NCBI GenBank assembly: GCA_030592085.1
Contig: JAUUZV010000001.1
Location: 1 to 64,000 of the forward strand
Length of the DNA: 64,000 bases
Origin: Clostridia bacterium
Lineage (GTDB): Bacteria; Bacillota; Clostridia; DUPQ01
Direction of reading: 5' to 3'
This document shows, one piece after another, positions 8,481 through 17,183 of this stretch. The first letter of the stretch is position 1, and each line of letters begins with the position of its first letter. A program made the translations under genes and the position numbers. The notes below the pieces were generated by a model, which saw only the letters and a program-made list of their open reading frames with translations, made no database searches and was not told where the DNA came from.

Positions 8481-9095
8481 TCATCCTCCAGTTGGTACAA
8501 TTATTATTTTACTTACATTATCGGTTACAATAGGTACAATATCAGCAGTTGTTTGAATTGCCACAGGTGTTAATACTCCAGCCAAAGCATCCCACCATAC
8601 ACCAAAATTCCAAAGCCAATTAACAATTCCCTTAAAAGGAATAATATTTGGCTTATTCATCAATAATCCATAAGAAAATTCAGCAAATGCAAAAATTAAT
8701 AATATAATTCCTATTATCATAAGGTCAGTCGTTGGATCAAGTTGACTTCTACCAGCAAACCAGTTTCCTACTTTATACATTAAAAAACCTACAATTATAA
8801 ATAATGCAACATAAATTAAAACTTGTTTAGCTAATGCTGATTTATAATCTGATCTTAAATTTTCAGGTAAAGTATTAATAACTTCTCCACTTTTTAATTG
8901 TTCCATAGCACTATCAATTTGGCCATCACTATATACAACTTGACCAATTGTAGCATCAACAACTGGTTTCCAATCACCTGTATCTTTCCATACAACAATA
9001 CCATTTATTATACCAGCTATCATTCCTATAATTAACATACTATAAAATATTATAGACATGAATTTCAACATTGATGGTCCGGCTATTATTCCCAT
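8481..9095 (-). CDS. multi-pass membrane protein
   Basis: 204 aa. Hydrophobic helices at about 8-34, 92-111 and 125-147, with a weaker one near 165-185. The loop after the first helix is about 55 residues long and soluble. Begins MGIIAGPSMLKFMS. No family recognised; it sits between the surface-protein gene at 7067 and the small soluble genes, so a structural membrane role is likely. Confidence 0.75.
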   Translation of the reverse strand: MGIIAGPSMLKFMSIIFYSMLIIGMIAGIINGIVVWKDTGDWKPVVDATIGQVVYSDGQIDSAMEQLKSGEVINTLPENLRSDYKSALAKQVLIYVALFIIVGFLMYKVGNWFAGRSQLDPTTDLMIIGIILLIFAFAEFSYGLLMNKPNIIPFKGIVNWLWNFGVWWDALAGVLTPVAIQTTADIVPIVTDNVSKIIIVPTGG

Positions 9096-9098
9096 TTT

Positions 9099-9314
9099 TT
9101 ATTCCCTTATTTTTATTTTTACAGCAATAATCTCGTTAAATCTTTGAACAGGATATTTTCGAAACTCAATTCCACTATCTCTTAATAGTTGAGTTTCTTT
9201 ATCTATTTTTTTAGTATTAGTAATTGGTATAACTTGATAAGTTCTCCAATTAGGATAATTTCTAATTTTTTTAAATTCAGTTTTCATTAATTCTTTCATA
9301 TCTATATTTGTCAT
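9099..9314 (-). CDS. 71-aa basic soluble protein
   Basis: Starts MTNIDMKELMKTEF at ATG 9312-9314. Lys/Arg-rich, alpha/beta pattern (VIPITNTKKIDKETQLLRDS, then EIIAVKIKIRE). No TM segment. Function unknown; 2 bases from the next upstream gene. Confidence 0.65.
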   Translation of the reverse strand: MTNIDMKELMKTEFKKIRNYPNWRTYQVIPITNTKKIDKETQLLRDSGIEFRKYPVQRFNEIIAVKIKIRE

Positions 9315-9316
9315 TT

Positions 9317-9634
9317 TTATCTCACACATGTTTCATATTTACCAACACAATCTTCAATTGGCCTTATACTAAGTCCACATGTTCCATTATGTGCTGGATT
9401 TGTTCGTATTAATTTTGTACATAAATAAGTTAAACAATTATCATCTTGTATTTCTTCACACATTCCATAAAAACTATCTTTTGGTGCTTCAACATGTTCT
9501 GTAAAAATTTTAGCATTATTTTGTGTTGGGGTTTCTACTGGAAAAAATATTGATATACTAATGATAATAATGAACATAACAATAACTATAAGTATTACTT
9601 TTGTAAATATATTTGGTTTTGTATTTTGTGACAT
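9317..9634 (-). CDS. secreted or anchored small Cys-rich protein
   Basis: 105 aa with an N-terminal TM segment (about 11-31) and an outer domain of about 70 aa with six cysteines (CEEIQDDNCLTYLCTK, then CGLSIRPIEDCVGKYETCVR), consistent with disulfides. Function unknown. Confidence 0.7.
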   Translation of the reverse strand: MSQNTKPNIFTKVILIVIVMFIIIISISIFFPVETPTQNNAKIFTEHVEAPKDSFYGMCEEIQDDNCLTYLCTKLIRTNPAHNGTCGLSIRPIEDCVGKYETCVR

Positions 9635-9649
9635 TTTTTATCTCATAAT

Positions 9650-9673
9650 GTAAATTAAAAAATAAAAAAAATT
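9650..9673 (-). terminator. T-tract terminator after the 337-aa lipoprotein gene
   Basis: On the minus strand this reads as two runs of T broken by an A, right after the stop at 9681. The same TTTTTTTATTTTTT form follows the genes at 11722, 13593, 17534, 27555 and 63475, and fits archaeal factor-independent termination. Confidence 0.65.
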
Positions 9674-9680
9674 GTTAGAT

Positions 9681-10691
9681 TTAACTAACGGATAATACGA
9701 GCCTAGGTAGGTTTATAGTAGCTACAGCGACTTGCGTTGCTGCATCTGTCCAACATCCAACGTTTATTGTATCCTGTGCTTTTACAGAATTATATCTACC
9801 TTCTGCACAAAATTCAATAATAGGGTCATCGCTTGGATTTACTCCAGCAGCCGATTCCATATAAAAGTCGACGTAAGATTCTCTATCCCCAATAGTTCCA
9901 ATGTCATAAGCATATTCATATCCTGAATATTTTCTTAAATCATCTGAAGCCATACTGGTTTTAACATCTACTAATTTTTGTCCACCATCTCTTGATACGA
10001 TTGGTTCATCATATTCCGACCCATCAGCATCCACAAGCATAAATACCTTTAGACCATCTTCACCAAATTGTTTCTTGGTTTCGTTTGTTTTCATATAGAT
10101 TCTTGTATCTATATATCCATCAGTAGCTAAAGTTAGTGCTGAATTACCTGAAGCATCTGCAACTGTTAAACTAGATCCATTTGCATCTATGTAAGCAGTA
10201 CTTCCACCAATCTCAAAGAAAGTTGATCCACCGGAATACTTATCTTCTACCTTAAATTTAGGTGAGTCAATAGCTTTTCCCATAACATCTATCTTTGCGG
10301 TTGCTCCTACTGCACTAAACTCTACACTTTCAGCACTTGTATATGCGTCTACACTTGTTACTGTAATAACTTTCCAACCTGTACCACAAGTTACATCTGC
10401 ATTACTTGAAAAATTTCCATTAGTATGTAATGTTCCTAATGTAGTTCGTCTTTCATTTGCATTTGTTGGTACTGCATATGCTGTTGGGTTTCCATATGTT
10501 ATTGTTGACGCAAGTCCTTCTTGATATCGAACAACAATACCTGTTAATTCGCTATCTGGGCAACTTGCAACAACACCGCCAACTTGCGCACCAGGTGTTC
10601 CTGGTTGTGGGGCAGTACTAGCTGGAGCGCAAGCACCTAATATGACTGATAATGCTAAAAGCATACCAATCAACATGTTTCTTTTCTTCAT
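9681..10691 (-). CDS. predicted lipoprotein, paralog of the 365-aa protein; candidate major virion protein
   Basis: 337 aa starting MKKRNMLIGMLLALSVILGACAP; ATG at 10689-10691 with GGTGG upstream. The signal peptide ends in a lipobox-like LGAC, so the Cys is probably lipid-modified. The rest matches the protein at 11722 along its length (shared VSCPDS, RYQE-LAS-ITYG, KAIDSPKFKVEDKYSGGSTFF, KTNxTKxQFGEDGLKV, DADGSE, GVNPSDDPI-EFCAEG, VGCWTDAA). Thr/Ser/Ala-rich and beta-rich, with its own terminator. Less AT-rich codon use than the neighbours suggests high expression. Either a capsid/surface-layer protein or a spike; family not named. Confidence 0.8.
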   Translation of the reverse strand: MKKRNMLIGMLLALSVILGACAPASTAPQPGTPGAQVGGVVASCPDSELTGIVVRYQEGLASTITYGNPTAYAVPTNANERRTTLGTLHTNGNFSSNADVTCGTGWKVITVTSVDAYTSAESVEFSAVGATAKIDVMGKAIDSPKFKVEDKYSGGSTFFEIGGSTAYIDANGSSLTVADASGNSALTLATDGYIDTRIYMKTNETKKQFGEDGLKVFMLVDADGSEYDEPIVSRDGGQKLVDVKTSMASDDLRKYSGYEYAYDIGTIGDRESYVDFYMESAAGVNPSDDPIIEFCAEGRYNSVKAQDTINVGCWTDAATQVAVATINLPRLVLSVS

Positions 10692-10747
10692 TTTGGTTTC
10701 CACCTCATTATATTTATCTATTAAACTACTATATGTAGTCAATATCT

Positions 10748-11662
10748 TTACTCAAATGTAACAAAATCTTTAGCCATTAAACGGCCTTCTTTAATTATAT
10801 CTTTGATACTTAATAATCCAAAGATAACAATCATTAGTCCTATCGCGTCTAGTATTACACCTCCTGGAAATGTTGTTAATGCTGCTAAAACTACAGCTCC
10901 TCCTACGAAGATTGCATTATTAACAGCATGAACTCCAATACTGAAAAGCAATCCTAAATTTCCAAACTTATATATAAAAATATTTAATATAAGTCTAAAA
11001 AGAGCAGCAAAAGCAAAAAGTCCTACGTTCATACTACCGTTATCGTTTAAATATGTATTATTAAATACGTGAAGAATAGCAAATAATACAACACTAAAAA
11101 TCATAGACATTGTAAAATCCCACACCTCATTACCTTTCTCTCCATAATCTAAATGTAAAAGTTTTCGTGTTCCAAGTCCAAGAACTAAACTACCCATTAA
11201 AACAAAACCAAAACCAAGAACTATTTCTTCTATTACTGCTGCAGATAATACTGTAATAAAAAATACCCAAAAAGGAGATGTGGCAGCACTTAATGCTGAA
11301 AAAGTTTGACTACCTAATCCTACACCAAACTGAGCTAATGGTGCCATCACAAAAGGAGAATAAAAGTTCATACCCGTAAATGTTGAAAAACTAAAAAATA
11401 TTAATAATGAAATCACACCAAGAAACAACGCAAGAAATCCTCGTTCAGTTGTTCTATTAATAGGAATTTCAAACCAAAAATCAAGTTTTGCTAAATATTT
11501 AGCAACGACGGCAATTAAAATAAAAACTACACCAATAATAAATAGCCATAAATATGCCACACCAGCTTCTAAGCCAAGTCGACTCAGCCAGTATAAACCA
11601 AAGAGTGCGAAAGTAAGAAATGTTGCAATTATTATATTGAATGGAAATTTTGAGTCTGTCAT
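10748..11662 (-). CDS. CPBP-family-like intramembrane protein
   Basis: 304 aa, about eight TM helices. CPBP (Abi/Rce1-like) motifs are visible: Glu-Glu in SAAVIEEIVLGFGF (about 145), F-x-x-x-H in FAILHVFN (about 198), and H-x-x-x-N in GVHAVNNAIF (about 248). The usual Arg of the EExxxR motif is not present, so catalytic activity is uncertain. Sandwiched between the two paralogous virion-protein genes, which suggests a role in processing or membrane assembly of those proteins; this is inference. Confidence 0.7.
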   Translation of the reverse strand: MTDSKFPFNIIIATFLTFALFGLYWLSRLGLEAGVAYLWLFIIGVVFILIAVVAKYLAKLDFWFEIPINRTTERGFLALFLGVISLLIFFSFSTFTGMNFYSPFVMAPLAQFGVGLGSQTFSALSAATSPFWVFFITVLSAAVIEEIVLGFGFVLMGSLVLGLGTRKLLHLDYGEKGNEVWDFTMSMIFSVVLFAILHVFNNTYLNDNGSMNVGLFAFAALFRLILNIFIYKFGNLGLLFSIGVHAVNNAIFVGGAVVLAALTTFPGGVILDAIGLMIVIFGLLSIKDIIKEGRLMAKDFVTFE

Positions 11663-11684
11663 ATATGATCACCTAAGTTAAGTT

Positions 11685-11709
11685 GTAAAAAATAAAAAAA
11701 ATAAAAAAT
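11685..11709 (-). terminator. T-tract terminator after the 365-aa protein
   Basis: Interrupted A run on the plus strand (T run on the minus strand) directly downstream of the stop at 11722. Separates the 365-aa gene from the rest of the operon and probably lets it be transcribed in excess. Confidence 0.6.
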
Positions 11710-11721
11710 TTAACATTTCAA

Positions 11722-12819
11722 TTAAGAAATGTCATATTTAAACTTAGGCAAATTAGCAGTTGCTACAGCAGCCTGATTTGCAGCATCTGTCCAACATCCA
11801 ACCTTAACTGTATCTTTTTCTTTTACAGAATTATATTTACCTTCTGCACAAAATTCTACAATTGGGTCAGTTGAAGGATTAACACCAGCAGCTGATTCCA
11901 TATACAAATCTATAAAAGATTCTCTGTCACCAATACTACCGATTTCGTAGGCATACTCAAAACCCGAATATTTACGAAGATCATCTGGCATCATGCTTTG
12001 CATAACATCTACTAATTTTTGTCCACCATCTCTAGCTACGATTGGTTCATCCCATTCTGAGCCATCTGCATCAACCAACATCCAAACTTTTAAACCATCT
12101 TCACCAAATTGGTTTTTAGTATTGTTTGTTTTAATGTAGATTCGTGAATCTAGATATCCATCGGTACCAATAGTTAATGCAGTAGCACCAGCTTGATCAG
12201 CAATTGTGTCTTGTGTTCCATCAAAAGCTACATATCCTGTACCTGCTGCGGTAGTTCCAGCATTACCTGAATTGTTAAAGAAAGTTGATCCACCAGAATA
12301 CTTATCTTCTACCTTAAATTTAGGTGAGTCGATAGCTTTTCCAACTAAATCACGCTTAACAAAAGCGCCACTTGCAACAAAACCTTCAGCTTCTTCAGCA
12401 CTTGAATAAGCATCTTGACTTGTTATAGCAACAGCACGCCATTTTGTACCTGATGTAAGACAAGGTAAATCAACTGCAGCTGAATATGAGCCATCTGTTG
12501 CTAGAGCACCTGAAGTAACTCTTTCCTGTCCTTCACTTTGAGGTATAAAATATACTGTTGGATCTCCGTATGTTATTACAGAAGCAAGACTTTCTTGGTA
12601 TCTTACTTGTCCACTTGTTGTTGAATCATCTGGGCAACTTACAATAGCCCCCACTGACTGAATACCTGTTTCTGTCAAAGCATCTTGCGGTGCAATTGTA
12701 GCAGCTGCAGGTCCAGTTGTTCTAGCGACAAAAACTATACTAGTAACTAAGATTGCAAGAGCAATTAGAACTAATATTGTCATACCGGTAGAAACTCCAC
12801 CTTTCTTATTTCCTAACAT
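11722..12819 (-). CDS. candidate major virion/surface protein with pilin-like N-terminus
   Basis: 365 aa. The N-terminus MLGNKKGGVSTGMTILVLIALA is a basic patch, Gly-Gly-Val-Ser-Thr and a single hydrophobic helix, like archaeal pilin/class III leaders or a signal anchor; the rest is beta-rich. Shares most of its length with the lipoprotein at 9681 but carries a Gly/Ala/Thr-rich insertion (about 180-205). First gene of the left-arm operon and followed by its own terminator, so likely abundant. Codon use is less AT-skewed than in neighbouring genes. Capsid or spike role is inferred from position and expression signals, not from a recognised fold. Confidence 0.8.
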   Translation of the reverse strand: MLGNKKGGVSTGMTILVLIALAILVTSIVFVARTTGPAAATIAPQDALTETGIQSVGAIVSCPDDSTTSGQVRYQESLASVITYGDPTVYFIPQSEGQERVTSGALATDGSYSAAVDLPCLTSGTKWRAVAITSQDAYSSAEEAEGFVASGAFVKRDLVGKAIDSPKFKVEDKYSGGSTFFNNSGNAGTTAAGTGYVAFDGTQDTIADQAGATALTIGTDGYLDSRIYIKTNNTKNQFGEDGLKVWMLVDADGSEWDEPIVARDGGQKLVDVMQSMMPDDLRKYSGFEYAYEIGSIGDRESFIDLYMESAAGVNPSTDPIVEFCAEGKYNSVKEKDTVKVGCWTDAANQAAVATANLPKFKYDIS

Positions 12820-13014
12820 TTTATTTTTTAAAGCAGATTTTTAAGAGACCTTTTTAATATGCATGTCAAAACATAGACGTTATAAAACACTTGTGTTCAA
12901 CAAACATAATCCCCTGATTTCATCTTTAAAATTTATCACTGCTTAACGATATATTTTGTTGACAAAATCAAATATTTACTATTTTTACGATATATCTATA
13001 TACATTAGAAATTA

Positions 13015-13090
13015 TATATAACCTTTGGCTCTCCAGAACCATCAGACTCTTAAAGGTTCGTTCATTCCTGGACAATAAAAAACACAGGGG
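13015..13090. ncRNA. GC-richer island with pairing potential, candidate RNA or site
   Basis: AACCTTT (13020-13026) pairs with AAAGGTT (13052-13058), and CCAG (13033-13036) pairs with CTGG (13068-13071). The two stems interleave, as in a pseudoknot. The block ends with ACAGGGGGC. It stands out from AT-rich flanks and has no open reading frame of note. It does not fold as a tRNA. Could equally be a protein-binding or recombination site. Confidence 0.3.
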
Positions 13091-13186
13091 GCTTTATACG
13101 TACTTCCATACTTATAAAAACATATATTTATATATGATGAAGTATTCAGCAAGGTTTTATAAATGATGAAATCTACAGAATACAAA

Positions 13187-13211
13187 TGTTTAAATACTAT
13201 AAAATAGTATT
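13187..13211 (+). promoter_or_regulatory. TATA box plus inverted repeat upstream of 13220
   Basis: TTTAAATA (13190 region) is an archaeal TATA box about 28 bases before the ATG at 13220, implying a nearly leaderless mRNA. It overlaps a perfect inverted repeat AATACTA-5-TAGTATT (13193-13211), a likely operator placed to block the promoter. Confidence 0.6.
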
Positions 13212-13219
13212 TTTGAACT

Positions 13220-13564
13220 ATGAATTATCAAATTTTTATTATTCTAACCATAATCCATATATTATTTATGTTAATAATTTTCACAATAAATCATTTTTTT
13301 GATGATAATTTAATAATGAAAATATTTGCATATTTTAGTGCTTTTAGTTTAAACATAATAACCTTCTATATTTTTATTTATATCATAAACATAGCACAAT
13401 CATTAATACTACTTAATTATTTCTTAATTACATCCATAATTTTTATAATATATTTTATACTTAATGAAGACTGGCTATTTAGAATTAATAAAATCTTAAA
13501 TTTGGTACTAATGAGTTTATTAGGAATTACTATTTATTTTACTTTTATAATTTTAACATTCTAG
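13220..13564 (+). CDS. membrane protein, four TM helices
   Basis: 114 aa, hydrophobic segments at about 4-22, 33-54, 60-77 and 89-112. Alone on the plus strand between two minus-strand genes, with its own TATA box and operator-like inverted repeat. Such lone, repressible membrane genes may act at a defined infection stage (lysis, exclusion), but no motif supports a specific role. Confidence 0.7.
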   Translation: MNYQIFIILTIIHILFMLIIFTINHFFDDNLIMKIFAYFSAFSLNIITFYIFIYIINIAQSLILLNYFLITSIIFIIYFILNEDWLFRINKILNLVLMSLLGITIYFTFIILTF

Positions 13565-13591
13565 AAATAAAAAAATAAAAAAATAAAAAAA
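13565..13591 (-). terminator. T-tract terminator after the 134-aa gene
   Basis: Three A runs on the plus strand (T runs on the minus strand) between the stops of two convergent genes; oriented to end the minus-strand gene at 13593. Confidence 0.6.
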
Positions 13592-13592
13592 A

Positions 13593-13997
13593 TTACTTAG
13601 TAATTTTTTCAAGCTTTGCTTTATCTTTGATAATTCTATCTTCAAGTTTTTTCTTAGTTTCAGCATCTTTTACTGCGTTCTGAGCTTTTCGATTCTCATC
13701 TTTAGCTGCTTTTAAAACTTTCTTAGCTTCTACTTCAACAGCTTTAGCGCCCTTTCTCTTATAATATGCTCTAGTTTTTTCAACCTTAATTTTCTTAAAA
13801 GCTGCTAATTCTTTAGTATATGCTTTAACAATCTCTTTTTGTTTAGCATCCCAAATTTTATATGTAGGTAATCTAGTTACAGTACCATCACTTTGAACTG
13901 TATATCTATAACCTTCTTCTACTTCAATTTTTTGATCTGTTTTTTCCGCTGGTATCGGAAATGCTGGTTTTACTGGTTTTTCATTTTCTTCTGCCAT
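13593..13997 (-). CDS. 134-aa Lys-rich helical protein
   Basis: Starts MAEENEKPVKPAFPIPAEK at ATG 13995-13997 with the strong site AAGGAGGGG. After a Pro-rich N-terminus the protein is almost entirely charged helix rich in Lys, Ala and Glu. A strong ribosome binding site and a dedicated terminator suggest high expression. Possibly a nucleoid or DNA-condensing protein of the virion; the charge pattern is the only support. Confidence 0.65.
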   Translation of the reverse strand: MAEENEKPVKPAFPIPAEKTDQKIEVEEGYRYTVQSDGTVTRLPTYKIWDAKQKEIVKAYTKELAAFKKIKVEKTRAYYKRKGAKAVEVEAKKVLKAAKDENRKAQNAVKDAETKKKLEDRIIKDKAKLEKITK

Positions 13998-14187
13998 TTT
14001 CCCCTCCTTAAGGTTTTTAATAAATGAAAGTTTTATCATTTATATACTTTTAGATTCTCAAGAGATAATATCATAATATGTAATAGTTTTTTTCATTTAT
14101 TTATTTTTTTTTCATTAAAAAATAAATAATTTTGATCTACATTAAAAAAATTATAACTAACTAATATACATATTCAAAAATAACAAT

Positions 14188-14198
14188 ATATTTAAATA
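14188..14198 (+). promoter_or_regulatory. TATA box of the replication operon
   Basis: ATATTTAAATA lies about 40 bases before the ATG at 14237. The 200 bases between 14040 and 14236 otherwise hold only AT-rich sequence. Confidence 0.55.
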
Positions 14199-14236
14199 CA
14201 AAATTCTTAAAAAATATATAATCAGGGGATGTATGC

Positions 14237-14497
14237 ATGGAAAATGAAGCAGACATATATAAATATTATATAGGTAAAAGAGTTCGTATAACAAAACAAC
14301 TGGCTAATGGTAAAAATTTTTTCTATAGAGGCTTAGCAACTAAATTAATTAATAATAAATTAATTATTAATGATAAATATGTTGGCCAAATAGTAATAGC
14401 TTTTGATGAAATTAAATTAATAGAAGTTATGTCACATAAATTAGATGACTTTAAAGATGTTCTGCCAGAAAATACGGACGATAAAAAAAATGAATGA
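14237..14497 (+). CDS. small SH3/Sm-like beta-barrel protein
   Basis: 86 aa. Beta-rich centre (IGKRVRITKQL, FFYRGLATKLINNKLIINDK, GQIVIAFDEIKLIEVM) resembling a small SH3/Sm-like barrel, similar in pattern to the 58-aa protein at 43197. It overlaps the primase gene by 8 bases, so the two are co-translated; a role beside the primase is plausible. Family not identified. Confidence 0.7.
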   Translation: MENEADIYKYYIGKRVRITKQLANGKNFFYRGLATKLINNKLIINDKYVGQIVIAFDEIKLIEVMSHKLDDFKDVLPENTDDKKNE

Positions 14498-17183
14498 AAT
14501 ATTTAATGTAAACGATGTCGAAAAAACATTTCAATTAACCAACTATGATGAAATAGAAATACGTGTTATTGAACCTAAAAAAGGTTCAAAAAACATTAAA
14601 ACATTTCATACTCACAACAAACAAGATTTTATTAATAAAGCTAAAGAATTCTCAGGACAATCAATAAATCAAATTTATCATAGTGTATTCTTTGGAGTTA
14701 ACGAAAGAAAAAAAGGTTGTAGTAAAGAAAAAGATATTTTCAAAGTAAATATTCTTCCTATCGATTTAGATTACAAAAGAGAATCATATACTAGTACTAC
14801 TGATGAACAAGTAAAATATACTATTGAAATAGGTCACAAATTAAGACAGTGGTTTATTGATAATAACTTTGAAGCTCCTTCTATGTCAATGAGTGGAAAT
14901 GGAGTTGGATTATACCTAAAAGTACCGGCTATTCCTTTCAAAAACAATGAAGCTATGCTTGATTTTAAAGCTAAGTGGACATTATTTACTAAAAAAATAC
15001 GAAAAATTATAACAAATATGACTGATAAAGTTGAAGTTGATTACATACAAGATCTAAGTAGAATATTTAAAATTGTAGGAACTATGTCTGTAAAAGGAAA
15101 TAAACACAGACTAACAAAATGGATTGAATATAATAATAAAGAAGATGAAAACTTAAAAGAATATATTATGCAAATGGACGCTGAAGAAGAAAAAACCAAA
15201 CCAATTGAAGTTAAACCTTTAAGTAAAGATATGTTAAAAAAAATCATTGAAGATGCTAATATTCAAGAATTACTAAATATGAAAGGAGAACAGGGAAAAA
15301 GAAGTGAGTTAGAACAAAAATTATTTAATAAGTTAGTACTAAAAGGAATAACTGATTTTAAACAATTAGACGCTATTATGAGTACTTGTAAGATTGGTAA
15401 ATGGCAAGAAGGAACCAAATCTTATAAAGAGCATACATATAAAAATTCTTTAGCGTTTGTTGCTAAACTTAAAAAAAATAAGCCAAAACAAACTGGAAGT
15501 TATATCAGTGTTGAATTAAGCGATAATAGATATTTAATTAATAATAAATCAGGAATTTTTATACAAAAAGAACAGTATGATAAAAATAAAAAAGAACCAT
15601 TTTATACAAAAGAAAGAACAATTCATACTTGGCATATAGAAAAAGTAATTGTTGAACTATCCGCATACATGGATGACTTCTATTTTAAAATATTTGTTAC
15701 TGATAACAAACACAAACGAGAATTAAAAGGAACTATTGATGAAGTAGCTGAACTATTTAAAAAAATTCCTGGTTGTTGTGAATCTAGAAGTGTAAAAGAT
15801 TGTATGTCACATCTGGTTAGTTTTTTGCAAACAGAAGAACGAGTAGAAATTGAAAAAAATCCTTTAACAACTGCGTTTGGGTTTGCTTATGATAAAGAAA
15901 ATAAAAAAATAATTATAAAAGATGTGCTTCAAAACACTAAAATGGTTGAAGAAGTCACAAAAGAACAACTAAAAAAAGGTTTAGACGCCCTGTTTACTAT
16001 TATAGATAGTTATAATAAATCAGAATCACATAGAAATGAGTTAATAAGAATCATGGCAACTGGTTTGATTTATCCGTTTGGTTATATAAGAAAACAAATG
16101 TTACAGTTAGCTCCATTTGTAATTGTAAATGGACCATCAGGAACTGGAAAGACTTTAAGTGGTGATGTTATTCTTTGTATGTGGGGTTGTTGGGGTAAAA
16201 GAGGTTTTGAACATTCTGGAAGTACTGTTAATGGAGCTTATCAATTAGCAAAAAAATGTAGTGAAAATACAATGTTCTTATTGATAAACGAAGCTGGACA
16301 GTTTTTAGCTAAATTCTCTGAAAATAACGAGATCACAGAATTGTTAAAAAATATGGTTGAATCTCCATTCCCAATACGAGATAAAAAAAGTGGAATGTTT
16401 ATTTCTTTTAGGACTCCTTTCTTAACTGCCAACTATCCTTTTAAATTTAGTACTGATGCGTTAAGATTAAAGACTTTAGTGTTCTCTTTTGAGAACGATT
16501 TTACACATTCAGGTGATGAAAGAGCAGAAGTAATGCAATTATTAAGTTCATCTGAAAGAGATTTATCTTATATTGGTTCTTGGCTAACAAATAAAGTATC
16601 ACAACATGATAAAAAATATTTTGATATTATTACACAGAAAGATTATGCAAAAGCTTCTATGGATTTACTTAAAGAGTTGCTTGCTGATTCTGGAATGAAT
16701 CATGATTTACCAACACCTCCAGTAGTAGGGTCTTACATAAATAATGAAACTACATCATTTTGGGAAAATATGATTGATTATATGAGAATAGAAATAATAA
16801 AAAGAGCTAAACAAGTTGCAAGTATTGATGAATCAAAAGAAGGATTAAATGTAAGACAGTGTATAGATATAATTATAGATAAAAATAATTTACCTACTTG
16901 GTTAATAACTATTCACAAAGATGTGGAATTAAAAGTACTTGTACCTGCTGAAATTCAACAATATGTGCAGACATTCTCTAAAGAAACCTTTGAAATGGGA
17001 GTTTATGAGAAAGAAGTAAAAAATAGAGATGGTTATGATTATGTAAAAAGTAAAAATGTGCGTGTGCACGGTAAATCTACCAAAAAAAGTGGCATGTATG
17101 TGTTAAAGTCAAAATTTGTTGAGTTATTCGAAGAGCGTGCGCACCTTGAAAAACAAAAAACATTGTCTAATTCTGCACCATAA
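14490..17183 (+). CDS. primase-polymerase / helicase-type replication protein
   Basis: 897 aa starting MNEIFNVNDV; ATG chosen because it overlaps the upstream stop. N-terminal archaeo-eukaryotic primase (AEP) motifs: D92-x-D94 (LPIDLD), S-G-N-G-V-G near 135-140 and R191-(5)-G197 (RIFKIVGTMS) followed by K. The second half carries a P-loop NGPSGTGKT (about 547-555) and an acidic Walker B-like LLINEAGQ (about 595), in the manner of DUF927/D5-type viral helicases. It would prime and unwind viral DNA. The iteron array follows 118 bases later, as expected for an initiator next to its origin. Confidence 0.85.
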   Translation: MNEIFNVNDVEKTFQLTNYDEIEIRVIEPKKGSKNIKTFHTHNKQDFINKAKEFSGQSINQIYHSVFFGVNERKKGCSKEKDIFKVNILPIDLDYKRESYTSTTDEQVKYTIEIGHKLRQWFIDNNFEAPSMSMSGNGVGLYLKVPAIPFKNNEAMLDFKAKWTLFTKKIRKIITNMTDKVEVDYIQDLSRIFKIVGTMSVKGNKHRLTKWIEYNNKEDENLKEYIMQMDAEEEKTKPIEVKPLSKDMLKKIIEDANIQELLNMKGEQGKRSELEQKLFNKLVLKGITDFKQLDAIMSTCKIGKWQEGTKSYKEHTYKNSLAFVAKLKKNKPKQTGSYISVELSDNRYLINNKSGIFIQKEQYDKNKKEPFYTKERTIHTWHIEKVIVELSAYMDDFYFKIFVTDNKHKRELKGTIDEVAELFKKIPGCCESRSVKDCMSHLVSFLQTEERVEIEKNPLTTAFGFAYDKENKKIIIKDVLQNTKMVEEVTKEQLKKGLDALFTIIDSYNKSESHRNELIRIMATGLIYPFGYIRKQMLQLAPFVIVNGPSGTGKTLSGDVILCMWGCWGKRGFEHSGSTVNGAYQLAKKCSENTMFLLINEAGQFLAKFSENNEITELLKNMVESPFPIRDKKSGMFISFRTPFLTANYPFKFSTDALRLKTLVFSFENDFTHSGDERAEVMQLLSSSERDLSYIGSWLTNKVSQHDKKYFDIITQKDYAKASMDLLKELLADSGMNHDLPTPPVVGSYINNETTSFWENMIDYMRIEIIKRAKQVASIDESKEGLNVRQCIDIIIDKNNLPTWLITIHKDVELKVLVPAEIQQYVQTFSKETFEMGVYEKEVKNRDGYDYVKSKNVRVHGKSTKKSGMYVLKSKFVELFEERAHLEKQKTLSNSAP

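Larger units (their letters stand above)
12820..13219. other. intergenic control region between divergent transcripts
   Basis: 400 bases without a convincing gene. Holds the minus-strand leader of the 365-aa gene (AT-rich, possible TATA around 12851-12867 on the minus strand), a GC-richer island at about 13015-13090 (listed separately) and the plus-strand promoter at 13187-13211. An 11-base stretch ATTTATATATG at 13129-13139 could be another TATA element. Confidence 0.6.

Noticed and set aside
13020..13071. Possible tRNA with a GGTTC motif
   Set aside because: The T-loop spacing is wrong, no acceptor stem pairs, and no D-arm fits; kept only as a candidate structured region.
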